The translations under genes and the position numbers were made by a program. Positions 10,328-18,956 of a stretch of DNA of 64,000 nucleotides are shown in pieces. A model generated the notes under the pieces. That model saw nothing but the letters and a program-made list of their open reading frames with translations, was not told the origin of the DNA and ran no database searches. Numbering within the stretch: the stretch's first letter is position 1; the number at the start of each line of letters is the position of its first letter. This DNA is from CAWGCE01 sp964480915 (GTDB lineage: Bacteria; Planctomycetota; Planctomycetia; Pirellulales; Pirellulaceae): contig CAYZRS010000020.1 in assembly GCA_964480915.1 (NCBI GenBank), positions 1-64,000 on the forward strand, read 5' to 3'.

Positions 10328-11455
10328 ATGGCATTCTCTGATATCGATTCTCGCCATATGCGACGCGCACTCGCATTGGCCGCCCAAGGTCAAGGATTTG
10401 TCGAACCTAATCCGATGGTCGGCTGCGTCATCGCGCGGAATGATCACGTCGAGGGCGAAGGCTGGCACGAGTCGTTTGGCCAGGCGCATGCGGAGGTCAA
10501 CGCGCTGCGGGCGGCCGGTGAAAAGACGAAAGGGGCGACCGCTTACGTCACGCTTGAACCGTGCTGTCACACCGGCAAGACTCCGCCCTGCACGGACGCG
10601 CTCATCGCCGCCGGCATCCAGGAGGTCATCTTTGCGAGTGCCGACCCATTTCCCAAGGTTGATGGTGGCGGACTGAAGAAGCTCCAAGCGGCCGGCATTG
10701 CGGTGAGAACCGGGCTGTTGGATCAGGAAAATCGGGACCTTAACGCGCCCTATTTTCGCCGCGTCGAACAAGGGCGACCTTGGGTGATCGCCAAATGGGC
10801 GATGACGCTGGATGGAAAAATGGCGTCATGCACTGGCGATAGCCAGTGGATTTCCAACGAGACCTCACGGCAACGAGTCCACGACATTCGTGGTCGGATG
10901 GACGCCATTGTGGTGGGCAGCCAAACAGCCGTCACCGACGACCCGCAATTGACGGCCCGGCCGGCCGGCGCTCGTGTCGCCCGGCGGATGGTCATCGACT
11001 CCAAAGCCACACTTTCTGTCGAAAGCCAACTCGCAAAAACAGCAAACCAGTTCCCGACGATCATCGTGGCTGGACCCGAAGCGACGGCAACCTCGATTGC
11101 TCACCTGGAATCGACCGGTGTCGAAGTCTGGCAAATTGCCGAAGTCGAACGAGAACGGAGGCTGCTCGCGATGCTGAGTAGACTCGCTGCAGAAGGCTGT
11201 ACCAATGTCCTCGTCGAGGGTGGCGGAACCCTACTAGGTAGTCTCTTGCTCGCAAACTTGATCGATGAAGTCCATGTCTTCATCGCACCGAAGCTGCTCG
11301 GCGGTGCGAGTGCGACAACTCCCATCGGAGGTGAGGGGTTTGCCAAGATTGCCGACTGCCTGACTCTGGAAACACTCCATCAAGAACCGCTTGACGGAGA
11401 CATCTATCTTCACGGCCGTCTGACCACGACAAGCTCAGCGATCGAATCGACTTGA
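10328..11455 (+). CDS. ribD: Bifunctional riboflavin biosynthesis deaminase/reductase RibD
   Basis: 375 residues from the ATG at 10328, which has AGGAG nine bases upstream; an upstream TTG is less likely. The N-terminal deaminase domain carries the zinc and catalytic motif HAEVNAL (H54, E56) and LEPCCHTGKTPPC (C79, C88). The C-terminal reductase domain begins near WVIAKWAMTLDGKMAS and includes NVLVEGGGTLLGSLL. The enzyme carries out the second and third steps of riboflavin synthesis, deaminating and then reducing the pyrimidine formed from GTP. Length and motif order fit the family. No other rib gene and no FMN riboswitch is seen here. Confidence 0.96.
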   Translation: MAFSDIDSRHMRRALALAAQGQGFVEPNPMVGCVIARNDHVEGEGWHESFGQAHAEVNALRAAGEKTKGATAYVTLEPCCHTGKTPPCTDALIAAGIQEVIFASADPFPKVDGGGLKKLQAAGIAVRTGLLDQENRDLNAPYFRRVEQGRPWVIAKWAMTLDGKMASCTGDSQWISNETSRQRVHDIRGRMDAIVVGSQTAVTDDPQLTARPAGARVARRMVIDSKATLSVESQLAKTANQFPTIIVAGPEATATSIAHLESTGVEVWQIAEVERERRLLAMLSRLAAEGCTNVLVEGGGTLLGSLLLANLIDEVHVFIAPKLLGGASATTPIGGEGFAKIADCLTLETLHQEPLDGDIYLHGRLTTTSSAIEST

Positions 11456-11610
11456 AACGATCTTTCGCGACCTGCATCCATGAAGCGCCCGATTCTGTCG
11501 CCCGTTCCCTGACAGACAATGGTCGCGTCCCAGGCCCCATGGTATAGAATGCGGAATTCGATCACTTCAGACCGATCATCCACGCCATGCCACCTTTCGA
11601 GCTCCATTCC

Positions 11611-13224
11611 ATGCGCCACCTCCGATTCGTCCTTGCATTATTGGTTCTTCCCCTTTGCTTGCAGCTAAACACGTTGGCCCAAGATGCCAACGAAATCGCT
11701 CGAGGTACGGTGTTCGAAGATATCGATGGCGATGGAAGTTTCAGCGAAGGCGACAAGCCAATGGCCGACGTTCGAGTTTCCAACGGTCGGCAAATTGTGA
11801 AGACGGACGCTGGAGGAAAGTACACGCTTCCCGTTACCGATGACACGACAATTTTCGTGCTCAAGCCGCGTGGCTACCGCACCAAGTTGAACGAGCACAA
11901 CAATCCGCTTTTCTACTACACACACAAACCGAACGGTTCCCCCGCGCTACAATACGCGGCCGTAGAACCGACCGGTCCTCTACCGACATCGATCGACTTT
12001 CCGCTGTACGAGCAGGCAGAGCCACAGCAATTCAAGGCGATCATGTTCGGCGATCCGCAACCGAGGAATCAGCAAGAGGTCGACTACATGGCACACGATG
12101 TGGTCGAGGACTTGATCGGCACGGATGCCAGTTTCGGAGTCACGCTCGGCGATATCGTGTATGACGACCTGGACATGTTTGGCCCTCAGGCGCAAGTCAT
12201 CTCGACTCTCGGTATTCCTTGGTACAACATCGTCGGCAATCACGACATTAACTTTGACGCCAAGAACGACAAACAGAGCGACGAGACGTTTGAGAAGTGG
12301 TTCGGTCCGAACTATTACTCGTTCGATTATGGTCCGGTACATTTTTTGGTTCTGGATGATGTCGAGTGGTACATCAAGATGCCAGGGCAGGGTGCCTATC
12401 GCGGCGGGCTGGGCAAGGAGCAGATGGAGTTCATTCGCAACGACCTTGCACTGATTCCAGATAATCAATTGGTCGTGATCATGATGCACATCCCGTTGAT
12501 TCAGGTGAAAGATCGGGAGGAACTCTATCGACTGATCGAGAAGCGACCTTTCTGCATGTCGATTTCGGCCCACACACACATGCACGAACATCGCTACATC
12601 ACCAAAGAAGATGGCTGGCAAGGTCCCCAGCCGCATCACCATATCATCAACGTTACGGTTTCAGGCAGTTGGTGGGCAGGCGCTCCGGACGAGCGCCGCA
12701 TTCCCCATACGCAGATGCGGGACGGAGCGCCCAATGGATATTCGATTCTCCATTTTGACGGCCATCAATACTCGATGGAATTCCGAGCTGCCGGACGTCC
12801 TCAGGACTATCAGATGGAAATCGTGATTCCCGAATCGATCTCGGCCGACCAACTAACGACGACCGACGCTTACGCGAATGTGTTTAACGCCAGCCCTACG
12901 GCCAACGTCGAATTTCGCATCAACGGTGGTCCCTGGTCGAAGATGGCGCACACGATTGAAATCGACCCGCTGTATCAAGCTGTCTACGATGCCGAGATGG
13001 AACTGCTCAACAAGTTCGACGAGCACCAACGACCATGGTTAAAACTCAACGAACCCGATGAAAACGACCACTCAAAACATCTTTGGAAAACCAAGCTGCC
13101 AGCCGGTCTAAGTGGCCTCAGCATTTTCGAAGTACGAGCGGAAACCATGGATGGCAAGACCCATACCGATCGTCGGTTCTTTCGAGTGACGCCCGCCGCC
13201 ACGGCCGTTCCATCCAAAAACTGA
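11611..13224 (+). CDS. Secreted calcineurin-like metallophosphoesterase
   Basis: About 537 residues from the ATG at 11611, which begins a good signal peptide (RHLRFVLALLVLPLC, cleavage near LAQ-DA); an ATG at 11587 would add eight residues. An N-terminal beta domain (GTVFEDIDGDGSFSEGDKPM, SdrB/MetallophosN-like) comes first. The catalytic core follows, with GDIVYDD, GNHD (209-212), a MMHIPL histidine and the final SAHTHMHEH metal ligands. The first metal motif is GDPQ instead of the usual DxH. A C-terminal beta-rich domain resembles MetallophosC. Probably a periplasmic or surface phosphoesterase of unknown substrate. It ends 355 bases before the flagellar genes and does not look linked to them. 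Confidence 0.9.
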   Translation: MRHLRFVLALLVLPLCLQLNTLAQDANEIARGTVFEDIDGDGSFSEGDKPMADVRVSNGRQIVKTDAGGKYTLPVTDDTTIFVLKPRGYRTKLNEHNNPLFYYTHKPNGSPALQYAAVEPTGPLPTSIDFPLYEQAEPQQFKAIMFGDPQPRNQQEVDYMAHDVVEDLIGTDASFGVTLGDIVYDDLDMFGPQAQVISTLGIPWYNIVGNHDINFDAKNDKQSDETFEKWFGPNYYSFDYGPVHFLVLDDVEWYIKMPGQGAYRGGLGKEQMEFIRNDLALIPDNQLVVIMMHIPLIQVKDREELYRLIEKRPFCMSISAHTHMHEHRYITKEDGWQGPQPHHHIINVTVSGSWWAGAPDERRIPHTQMRDGAPNGYSILHFDGHQYSMEFRAAGRPQDYQMEIVIPESISADQLTTTDAYANVFNASPTANVEFRINGGPWSKMAHTIEIDPLYQAVYDAEMELLNKFDEHQRPWLKLNEPDENDHSKHLWKTKLPAGLSGLSIFEVRAETMDGKTHTDRRFFRVTPAATAVPSKN

Positions 13225-13579
13225 TTGCGAATGGAGGCCCATTTTTTTGGGTCGCTCGTCGTCAATGCAAGTACGGCGGCCATTCCAACGGCGCCCCTGA
13301 GGACGGGATTGCCCCACCGTTGATTCGATCCGCAGCCATCGGTGCCAGCGCCGTTTTGGTCGCCGGCCGTTTCCCTGAAAACTTCGCGAATTCCCGCCTC
13401 TGCTGCAGTTCCGGGCTGGCCGCATCCCCTGGCATACGCCGCCACGCTTCGCCAATCCTCCAAACCCTCAAGTCTTACGCAATCCGCACCGATGCTACCG
13501 GCGGGCACTCCGTTTCGTTTTACGGATGGAGCACAAACCGCCGGCCCGATCGACAAATGACACTTGCTAGGACAGCGAA
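13225..13579. other. Intergenic region before the fliO-flhB block
   Basis: 355 bases between the phosphoesterase and fliO. Short frames here show no recognisable protein. Near 13240 a short CCCA/TGGG stem around a T run could be a weak terminator. No sigma-54 or TCGATA-type site was found, so the promoter of the export genes is not identified. Confidence 0.4.
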
Positions 13580-14260
13580 ATGGGGCGATGGAGCAACGGG
13601 TTGTTGATTCTCTGCGGACTGGGAGCCTTCCTGTTACCGCTGGGTGGGCGGTGGCTGATCGGTGAATACCAATCGTTGTCCGAGCGCGTTTCCTCTGGCC
13701 AGATCAGCCGACTTTCGCCCGGAAACTCGGCCACCCAACCGCCCAAGAACAGCTCCGTCGCGCCAGCCTCTTGGAATGCAGAGGTTGCCTCGACACCGGC
13801 TGAACGCCCAGCGGCCGGAAGAGGTTCCAGTCCCGTCGAGAACTTGAGTCCACTCGTGCTGAAAATCGCGGTCACGACCGTGGCCGTTTTGGGACTATGC
13901 ATCGTCTCACTGCAACTCGGAGGGTCTTACCTGCAACCGAGCTTACGTCCTGACCACGAACTGCAGGTTTGCGAATCGCTGCAACTTTCCAAAGAAGCAT
14001 CCGTGAAGTTAATCCGGGTTGGTAAACAGAAAGTTGTTGTCACGCACGACCGTCAAGGTGTGCGGGGGATGGTCCTATTGCCGTCGGAGCATGGTTCCCC
14101 GCCGGGCGCATCTATCGCCGACCGCCGCGCTCGGGATGCGGCAGCAGGTCGTCAATCGTCTCGTGACAGGGACGAGGACCCGACATCGGTGGCCAGTTTG
14201 AGACGTCGACTTGCAAACTCAGAGGAGCACGGATGGGACCTGAATCGGCCGACTTCCTAA
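13580..14260 (+). CDS. fliO: Flagellar biosynthesis protein FliO-like
   Basis: 226 residues. A hydrophobic N-terminal segment (about 6-28) is followed by a Ser/Pro-rich linker. A second membrane helix (about 92-112, LVLKIAVTTVAVLGLCIVSL) precedes a short beta domain reading LQVCESLQLSKEASVKLIRVGKQKVVV, which is the FliO pattern. FliO helps FliP assemble in the type III export gate at the base of the flagellum. The assignment depends partly on position: the stop overlaps the fliP start by 28 bases. The N-terminal extension and the hydrophilic tail are unusual. An AGGA site lies seven bases before the start. Confidence 0.8.
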   Translation: MGRWSNGLLILCGLGAFLLPLGGRWLIGEYQSLSERVSSGQISRLSPGNSATQPPKNSSVAPASWNAEVASTPAERPAAGRGSSPVENLSPLVLKIAVTTVAVLGLCIVSLQLGGSYLQPSLRPDHELQVCESLQLSKEASVKLIRVGKQKVVVTHDRQGVRGMVLLPSEHGSPPGASIADRRARDAAAGRQSSRDRDEDPTSVASLRRRLANSEEHGWDLNRPTS

Positions 14261-14925
14261 CGTTTCTCGACACGGCAGCTCAGTCATCGGTCGTCGAAGG
14301 CATGGCGCCGCCGCTACGCATCGCGCTGATGCTGGGCGCGATGGCCTTCCTCAGCGCGGCGCTCGTCAGTGTCACGGCGTTCACCAGAATCATCATCGTC
14401 CTGTCGTTTGTAAAACGGTCCTTGTCCACGCAAGAAATACCGCCCAATCCGGTCATCATCGGCTTGGCGCTGTTCATGACAGCCTTTGTGATGGGCCCGA
14501 CGCTCGACACCATTCAAAACGATGCCCTGGCTCCCTACCTGGACGGATCGACCAACGGGCTCACGGCATGGCGAGTCGCCAGTGAAGAAATGCAACGGTT
14601 CATGTTAAAGCACACACGAACCGATGACCTGGCGATGATGATCGAACTGGCAGAAGTGCCAGCCCCTTACTCGGCCGAGCAAACACCGCTGCGGGTACTG
14701 GTTCCCGCCTTCATGATTAGCGAGTTGAAGACCGGTTTTATCATGGGCTTCTGTATTTACATCCCGTTTCTTTTGATCGACCTTGTTGTCGCATCGATGC
14801 TGATGTCGCTGGGAATGATGATGATGCCACCGATGATGATCTCGCTGCCATTCAAAATCGTTTTGTTTGTATTGGCAGACGGATGGCAGCTGGTGGCTCG
14901 CACGCTCAGTATGAGTTTTGGCTAG
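14233..14925 (+). CDS. fliP: Flagellar export gate protein FliP
   Basis: 230 residues, preceded by AGAGGAG. Shows the strongly conserved core: MAFLSAALVSVTAFTRIIIV, then IPPNPVIIGLALFMTAFVM, and near the end MGFCIYIPFLLIDLVV with SLGMMMMPPMMISLPFKI. FliP forms the pentameric core of the FliPQR export channel. It has no long signal peptide, unlike some proteobacterial FliP. It overlaps fliO and is followed 41 bases later by fliQ. Confidence 0.97.
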   Translation: MGPESADFLTFLDTAAQSSVVEGMAPPLRIALMLGAMAFLSAALVSVTAFTRIIIVLSFVKRSLSTQEIPPNPVIIGLALFMTAFVMGPTLDTIQNDALAPYLDGSTNGLTAWRVASEEMQRFMLKHTRTDDLAMMIELAEVPAPYSAEQTPLRVLVPAFMISELKTGFIMGFCIYIPFLLIDLVVASMLMSLGMMMMPPMMISLPFKIVLFVLADGWQLVARTLSMSFG

Positions 14926-14966
14926 CGATCCGTACGAGCCGGTCCGCACCACGGAAAGGGCGATCG

Positions 14967-15236
14967 ATGACGCAAATAGAATTGATGGCTATCGCACGAG
15001 ATTTGTTCATCACCGCCTGCTATCTCGCAGGTCCTGCGATTCTTGTGAGCATGTTTGTGGGCACGGCTGTTAGCATCTTTCAAACGATCACAAGCATCCA
15101 AGAACAGACGCTCACCTTTGCACCGCGGATCGTGGCCGTCATGGCGGTAATTCTCGTGATGTTGCCGTGGTCGCTTCAGGTTCTGATTGAATTTACAACA
15201 CGGATGATGCTCTTGGCCGCGGAAGCTGCCGCATGA
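14967..15236 (+). CDS. fliQ: Flagellar export gate protein FliQ
   Basis: 89 residues from the ATG at 14967, with GGAAAGGG just upstream. Two membrane helices and the family signature GPAILVSMFVGTAVSIFQTI followed by TSIQEQTLTFAPRI are present. FliQ packs around FliP in the export gate. Its stop codon overlaps the fliR start (ATGA), so the two are translationally coupled. Confidence 0.97.
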   Translation: MTQIELMAIARDLFITACYLAGPAILVSMFVGTAVSIFQTITSIQEQTLTFAPRIVAVMAVILVMLPWSLQVLIEFTTRMMLLAAEAAA

Positions 15237-16000
15237 TCGAGCGAACGGTCCTCGAACTGCTGCTGTTGGCCCTCCGCACGGCCAGCTTCGTTGTCTTCTT
15301 TCCCGTTTTCAACGATGGGCGGCTGCCCCGATTGGTAAAGATTGGATTTAGCCTTTCACTGGCTTGGCTGCTGTTTACCACGCCAGGCTCCGCGCTCCAG
15401 GCGGGACTGACGGTGACCAACATACACTGGATTCGCCTGGCGATTTTGGTCATCGGCGAAGTTCTCTTCGGAGCCGCCTTAGGTTTCGCGTTCGGCATTT
15501 TGATCGAACCGGCGCGCATCGCTGGCGCCTACATCGGCCAGGAGCTGGGCCTCACGATGGCTGCCACCACCGATCCAACACGCAACCAACAAACCAATGT
15601 GGTGACTCAGATTTTTGAGAGCCTCGCAGTCCTCGCTTTCTTCGTTCTGGACATTCACCACGTCTTCTTAAGAGTCATGAAAGTCAGCTTGGTCGAGTTT
15701 CCGATTGGGCAAGGCATCGTTCTTCTGCCGGGCACAGCTGCCGCACATCAGGCCGATCTTGCCTCTCGCTGGGGCCTGATGATCGCTTCGCCCGTTGGCA
15801 TCTGTCTGTTCATTACGATCGTTGCTTTGGGCCTCCTCATGCGCTCGGTGCCGCAGATGAATGTGTTCGCTGTCGGGCTATCCATTCGTCTTGGCGTGGG
15901 GCTCTTTGCCACCGTGCTGTTTCTGCCCGTGATGTTTGAAATGATCAGCCGCGTCTTGCGACAGGCCGAATTCGTGGTTCCCACGTTCTTCTCTACCTAG
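15233..16000 (+). CDS. fliR: Flagellar export gate protein FliR
   Basis: 255 residues with several membrane segments. Typical FliR stretches are LALRTASFVVFFPVFNDGRL near the start, GFAFGILIEPARIAGAYIGQ in the middle and VGLSIRLGVGLFATVLFLPV near the end. It completes the FliPQR channel. It starts inside the fliQ stop and is followed nine bases later by flhB, the standard order. Confidence 0.97.
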   Translation: MIERTVLELLLLALRTASFVVFFPVFNDGRLPRLVKIGFSLSLAWLLFTTPGSALQAGLTVTNIHWIRLAILVIGEVLFGAALGFAFGILIEPARIAGAYIGQELGLTMAATTDPTRNQQTNVVTQIFESLAVLAFFVLDIHHVFLRVMKVSLVEFPIGQGIVLLPGTAAAHQADLASRWGLMIASPVGICLFITIVALGLLMRSVPQMNVFAVGLSIRLGVGLFATVLFLPVMFEMISRVLRQAEFVVPTFFST

Positions 16001-16009
16001 GATCTCGCT

Positions 16010-17065
16010 GTGGCTGATCGCCAGACACAAACAGAAGCCCCCACGCAGAAGCGCAGAGACGACGCCCGCAAGAAGGGCGATGTGGCCGTCAGCCGAGACC
16101 TCACCTTTGGCTTCGGACTATTGGCGGCGACCGGTGTTTTCATGGTATTCGGCCAGGCCATGGGTTCGCATCTGTTCGGTATGGTGCGCCGCGAATTGCT
16201 ATTTACCGCTTCGTCCGAGCTTAACCCCTTGCAAGTTGTGGCGATGGCTCGATCCAGCTGCGGCTATCTGTTGGCGATTGTGGCGGCCGTGACCGTGGCC
16301 ATCCTGGTGACGCACGTCTTCCTGACAACGCTGCAAGTCGGTGTCCAAATTTCGACACAGCCTCTAAGCCCAAATTGGGACCGACTGAACCCGGTCAATG
16401 GATGGGGAAAGTTGTTTTCCAGTGCTTCTGCCATGCGTGGGGCGCAAGGCATCGCCAAAATCGGCCTCTTGTTAATCATCCTTTGGATGACGGTACGTGC
16501 TGAGATTCCGGTGGTTCAGACCATGCCCATGTCGTCCTTGGAGGCGATTGTCGGTCTGGCCTGGAAGCTGGCCCTGAAAGGTTCGATGTCGGTTTCGGTG
16601 GCGCTGATCGCGGCTGGCATCCTCGATTACGGATTCCAAAGATGGCGCCACACCGAACAGCTTAAGATGAGCAAGCAAGAGATCAAAGACGAACGCAAAG
16701 ACGACGAAGGCGATCCTCACTTGAAAGCGCGGATCAAGCGCGTGCAACGCGAGATGTCTTCGCAGAGAATGCTCCTCGACGTGCCGAGTGCGAGCGTCGT
16801 CCTGACCAACCCAACGCACTACTCGATTGCGCTGAAATATGAATCTGGCATGGTCGCTCCGCGAGTCGTCGCCAAAGGTGCGGACGAAGTCGCCAAACAG
16901 ATTCGAGAACTGGCCAAATCGCACGGTGTACCCGTCTTGGAACGACCAGCGCTGACTCGGGCACTTTATCGATCGGTAGAAGTGGGCCAGGACGTACCGC
17001 CCGACCTCTACAAGGCGGTCGCCGAAATCGTCGCTTACCTCTATCGCATCGGTCGATTCCAGTAG
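16010..17065 (+). CDS. flhB: Flagellar export switch protein FlhB
   Basis: 351 residues from a GTG start. The N-terminus (QTEAPTQKRRDDARKKGDVA) is the usual FlhB opening. Membrane helices follow, then a charged linker (SKQEIKDERKDDEGDP) and the cytoplasmic domain. The self-cleavage site NPTH is at 267-270, within VVLTNPTHYSIALKY, so the substrate-specificity switch from hook to filament export should work. It is the last gene of the export block; flagellin 1 follows after a 390-base gap. Confidence 0.97.
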   Translation: MADRQTQTEAPTQKRRDDARKKGDVAVSRDLTFGFGLLAATGVFMVFGQAMGSHLFGMVRRELLFTASSELNPLQVVAMARSSCGYLLAIVAAVTVAILVTHVFLTTLQVGVQISTQPLSPNWDRLNPVNGWGKLFSSASAMRGAQGIAKIGLLLIILWMTVRAEIPVVQTMPMSSLEAIVGLAWKLALKGSMSVSVALIAAGILDYGFQRWRHTEQLKMSKQEIKDERKDDEGDPHLKARIKRVQREMSSQRMLLDVPSASVVLTNPTHYSIALKYESGMVAPRVVAKGADEVAKQIRELAKSHGVPVLERPALTRALYRSVEVGQDVPPDLYKAVAEIVAYLYRIGRFQ

Positions 17066-17455
17066 AGGGAATCCCCGCTCACCATTTCCTCATCTGTTCT
17101 TCGTCTGTTTTCTGAGACAGTCGACCTCCAGCATGTTGCCGCATGGCAGCAACCGCCCGCCTCTGACTGGGGAAAACACGCACGCTGCTAACCGTATCAA
17201 GCCGGACAATGCAACAATTCGTGGCAACCTTTACCGCGCAGCAAAAAAGGGCACGGTGCGCAAGAATTGCAGGCAAGGGAATTTGTAGCGACTCGATAAA
17301 CCATTCGGCCAAGGTACTCCTTGAGCACCTGAATGCAGGAAGCAGCCAGGCTTGATCTTGAATGGACTCATCCAACTCACACTCTGCACGCTTCATCGCC
17401 GCTCGTTAAGCCGGGTCAGCGTGAGGGACACTAGAAACAAACGAGAGGTTTTAAG
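17066..17455. other. Leader and promoter region of flagellin 1
   Basis: 390 bases without a believable gene. It contains the FliA-type promoter candidate at 17273-17299. A GAGAGG ribosome-binding site lies at 17443-17448, seven bases before the flagellin ATG. The predicted untranslated leader is about 150 bases. The minus-strand frame at 17079-17396 has no recognisable protein features. Confidence 0.5.
17273..17299 (+). promoter_or_regulatory. FliA (sigma-28)-type promoter candidate, flagellin 1
   Basis: GCAAGG at 17273-17278, 14 bases, then TCGATAA at 17293-17299. Taking CTCGATAA as the -10, GCAA takes the place of TAAA in the classic TAAA-N15-GCCGATAA sigma-28 site. The same motif with identical spacing occurs before flgM, the response regulator and the HDOD-GGDEF gene. 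Confidence 0.6.
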
Positions 17456-18868
17456 ATGAGTTTACGAATCGCAAGTAACGTCGGGTCGTTGATCGCACAA
17501 CACAGTCTCGGAAAATCGTCGGGAGCCATGAGCAGCTCGCTCGAGAAACTTTCGACCGGCCTGAAGGTCAATCGTGGAGCCGACGGCCCTGCAGCGCTTG
17601 TTATCTCGGAAAAGCAACGCGCACAGATCGCTGGTTTGGAACAAGCGATTGAGAACACGGAAAAAGCAGAAGCGGTCATCCAGACGGCGGAAGGTGCTTT
17701 CAATGAAATCAACGCGTTGCTTGTGAAAGTTCGAAGCCTCGCTTTGGATTCGGCGAACTCCGGTGTTAATGACGCCGATGCACTCGCTGCGAACCAAGCA
17801 GAAATCGACAACGCACTTTCCACGATTACACGAATTGCTGAAAGCACGCAGTTCACCAACAAGAAGTTGCTCAACGGCGACTCGGGCGTGAGCGGAACAG
17901 CGTCGGACGCGGATGTTTCGTTCATCAGCGGTACTGGCAATACGGAAACCGGCACTTACGGTGTCGAGGTAACCACCGTTGCAGAACGAGCCAACGTTGC
18001 TTCAACCGTGAACGTCACAAGCCTTGCTGCGGAAGAGACGCTGACCATCAATGGTGTCGACATCACGATCGCTGCCGGCGAAGCTGCCGCCGACATCGCC
18101 GGTCGAATCAATGACTTCTCAACGGAAACGGGTGTCGTCGCCGTCGATACCGGTTCTGGCATCCGACTTCAGTCCACAGAATTCGGCGAAGACGCATCGA
18201 TCAGTGTTGAATCGACAGGTACGGGCCTCGGCTTCGATTCGAGCGGTGGTCCGCTGACGGATACTGGTGAAGACGTTGTTGCCACAATCACCCAAAACGG
18301 CCAATCGATTGGTTCGTTCACGGGAAGCGGCAATGAACTGACCGTCGATTCGGGAACGGCCGAAGGGCTGACGGTGAGCTTTGGTGAAGCGTCCGCAAAT
18401 TCGGTCGCGACCGTCACTGGTGACCAAGGTACGGTTGATGTGGCCAACAACGCTTTGGTTTTCCAAATCGGGGCAAACGCTGGTCAAAGCGCAACCTACG
18501 CCATCGGCAGCGTTTCTTCAGACAGCCTCGCTGCTGGTGTCGGTTCGACCTTCGGGAGTCTTGCTGAAATCAACGTCGAATCGGCCGATGGTGCCACCGC
18601 ATCGCTGGAAGTCATCGACGCTGCGATCAACGAGATTTCTACCAAGCGAGGCGAACTGGGTGCGTTCCAACAGAACACCCTAAATTCGACCGTTAACAAC
18701 CTACGAACGAGCTTGGAGAATTCGGTCTACGCGGAATCGATCATCCGTGACACCGACTTTGCTTCAGAGATCGCAGAATTCACCAAGCAACAAGTTCTTG
18801 TTCAAGCAGGAACCTCGCTGTTGGGTTCCGCGAACCAGTCCTCACAGTTGATCCTGGGACTTCTCTAA
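17456..18868 (+). CDS. fliC: Flagellin (filament protein), copy 1
   Basis: 470 residues. The N-terminal D0/D1 helices (IASNVGSLIAQHSLGKSSGA, SSSLEKLSTGLKVNRGADGP) and the C-terminal D0/D1 part (GAFQQNTLNSTVNNLRTSLE, FTKQQVLVQAGTSLLGSANQ) are classic. The centre holds a flagellin hook IN motif (EETLTINGVDITIAAGE) and a Gly/Thr/Ser-rich variable domain exposed on the filament. It has its own promoter candidate and a strong terminator, so it is probably a single-gene unit. A second flagellin of exactly the same length is at 49041-50453, with similar ends and a diverged centre. Confidence 0.97.
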   Translation: MSLRIASNVGSLIAQHSLGKSSGAMSSSLEKLSTGLKVNRGADGPAALVISEKQRAQIAGLEQAIENTEKAEAVIQTAEGAFNEINALLVKVRSLALDSANSGVNDADALAANQAEIDNALSTITRIAESTQFTNKKLLNGDSGVSGTASDADVSFISGTGNTETGTYGVEVTTVAERANVASTVNVTSLAAEETLTINGVDITIAAGEAAADIAGRINDFSTETGVVAVDTGSGIRLQSTEFGEDASISVESTGTGLGFDSSGGPLTDTGEDVVATITQNGQSIGSFTGSGNELTVDSGTAEGLTVSFGEASANSVATVTGDQGTVDVANNALVFQIGANAGQSATYAIGSVSSDSLAAGVGSTFGSLAEINVESADGATASLEVIDAAINEISTKRGELGAFQQNTLNSTVNNLRTSLENSVYAESIIRDTDFASEIAEFTKQQVLVQAGTSLLGSANQSSQLILGLL

Positions 18869-18892
18869 GAGAACCGATCCGAGCGAACACAG

Positions 18893-18926
18893 AAAAGCGG
18901 CACTCATGATTGAGTGCCGCTTTTTT
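18893..18926. terminator. Strong bidirectional rho-independent terminator
   Basis: A perfect 10-bp stem GCGGCACTCA / TGAGTGCCGC (18897-18906 and 18911-18920) with a TGAT loop, flanked by AAAA on the left and TTTTTT on the right. It sits between convergent flagellin 1 and the HDOD-GGDEF gene and can end both transcripts. Confidence 0.93.
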
Positions 18927-18956
18927 CGTATCGAGTTCCACTTGGTCTTTAGAATT

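Noticed and set aside
12984..13556. Minus-strand frame of 190 codons
   Set aside because: Half of it is antisense to the phosphoesterase and no family features are seen.
17227..17243. Sigma-54-like TGGCAA...GC before flagellin 1
   Set aside because: The spacing between GG and GC is off by one base, and sigma-54 spacing is strict.
17079..17396. Minus-strand frame of 105 codons before flagellin 1
   Set aside because: No recognisable domain, unusual amino-acid content, and it would cover the flagellin leader and promoter.
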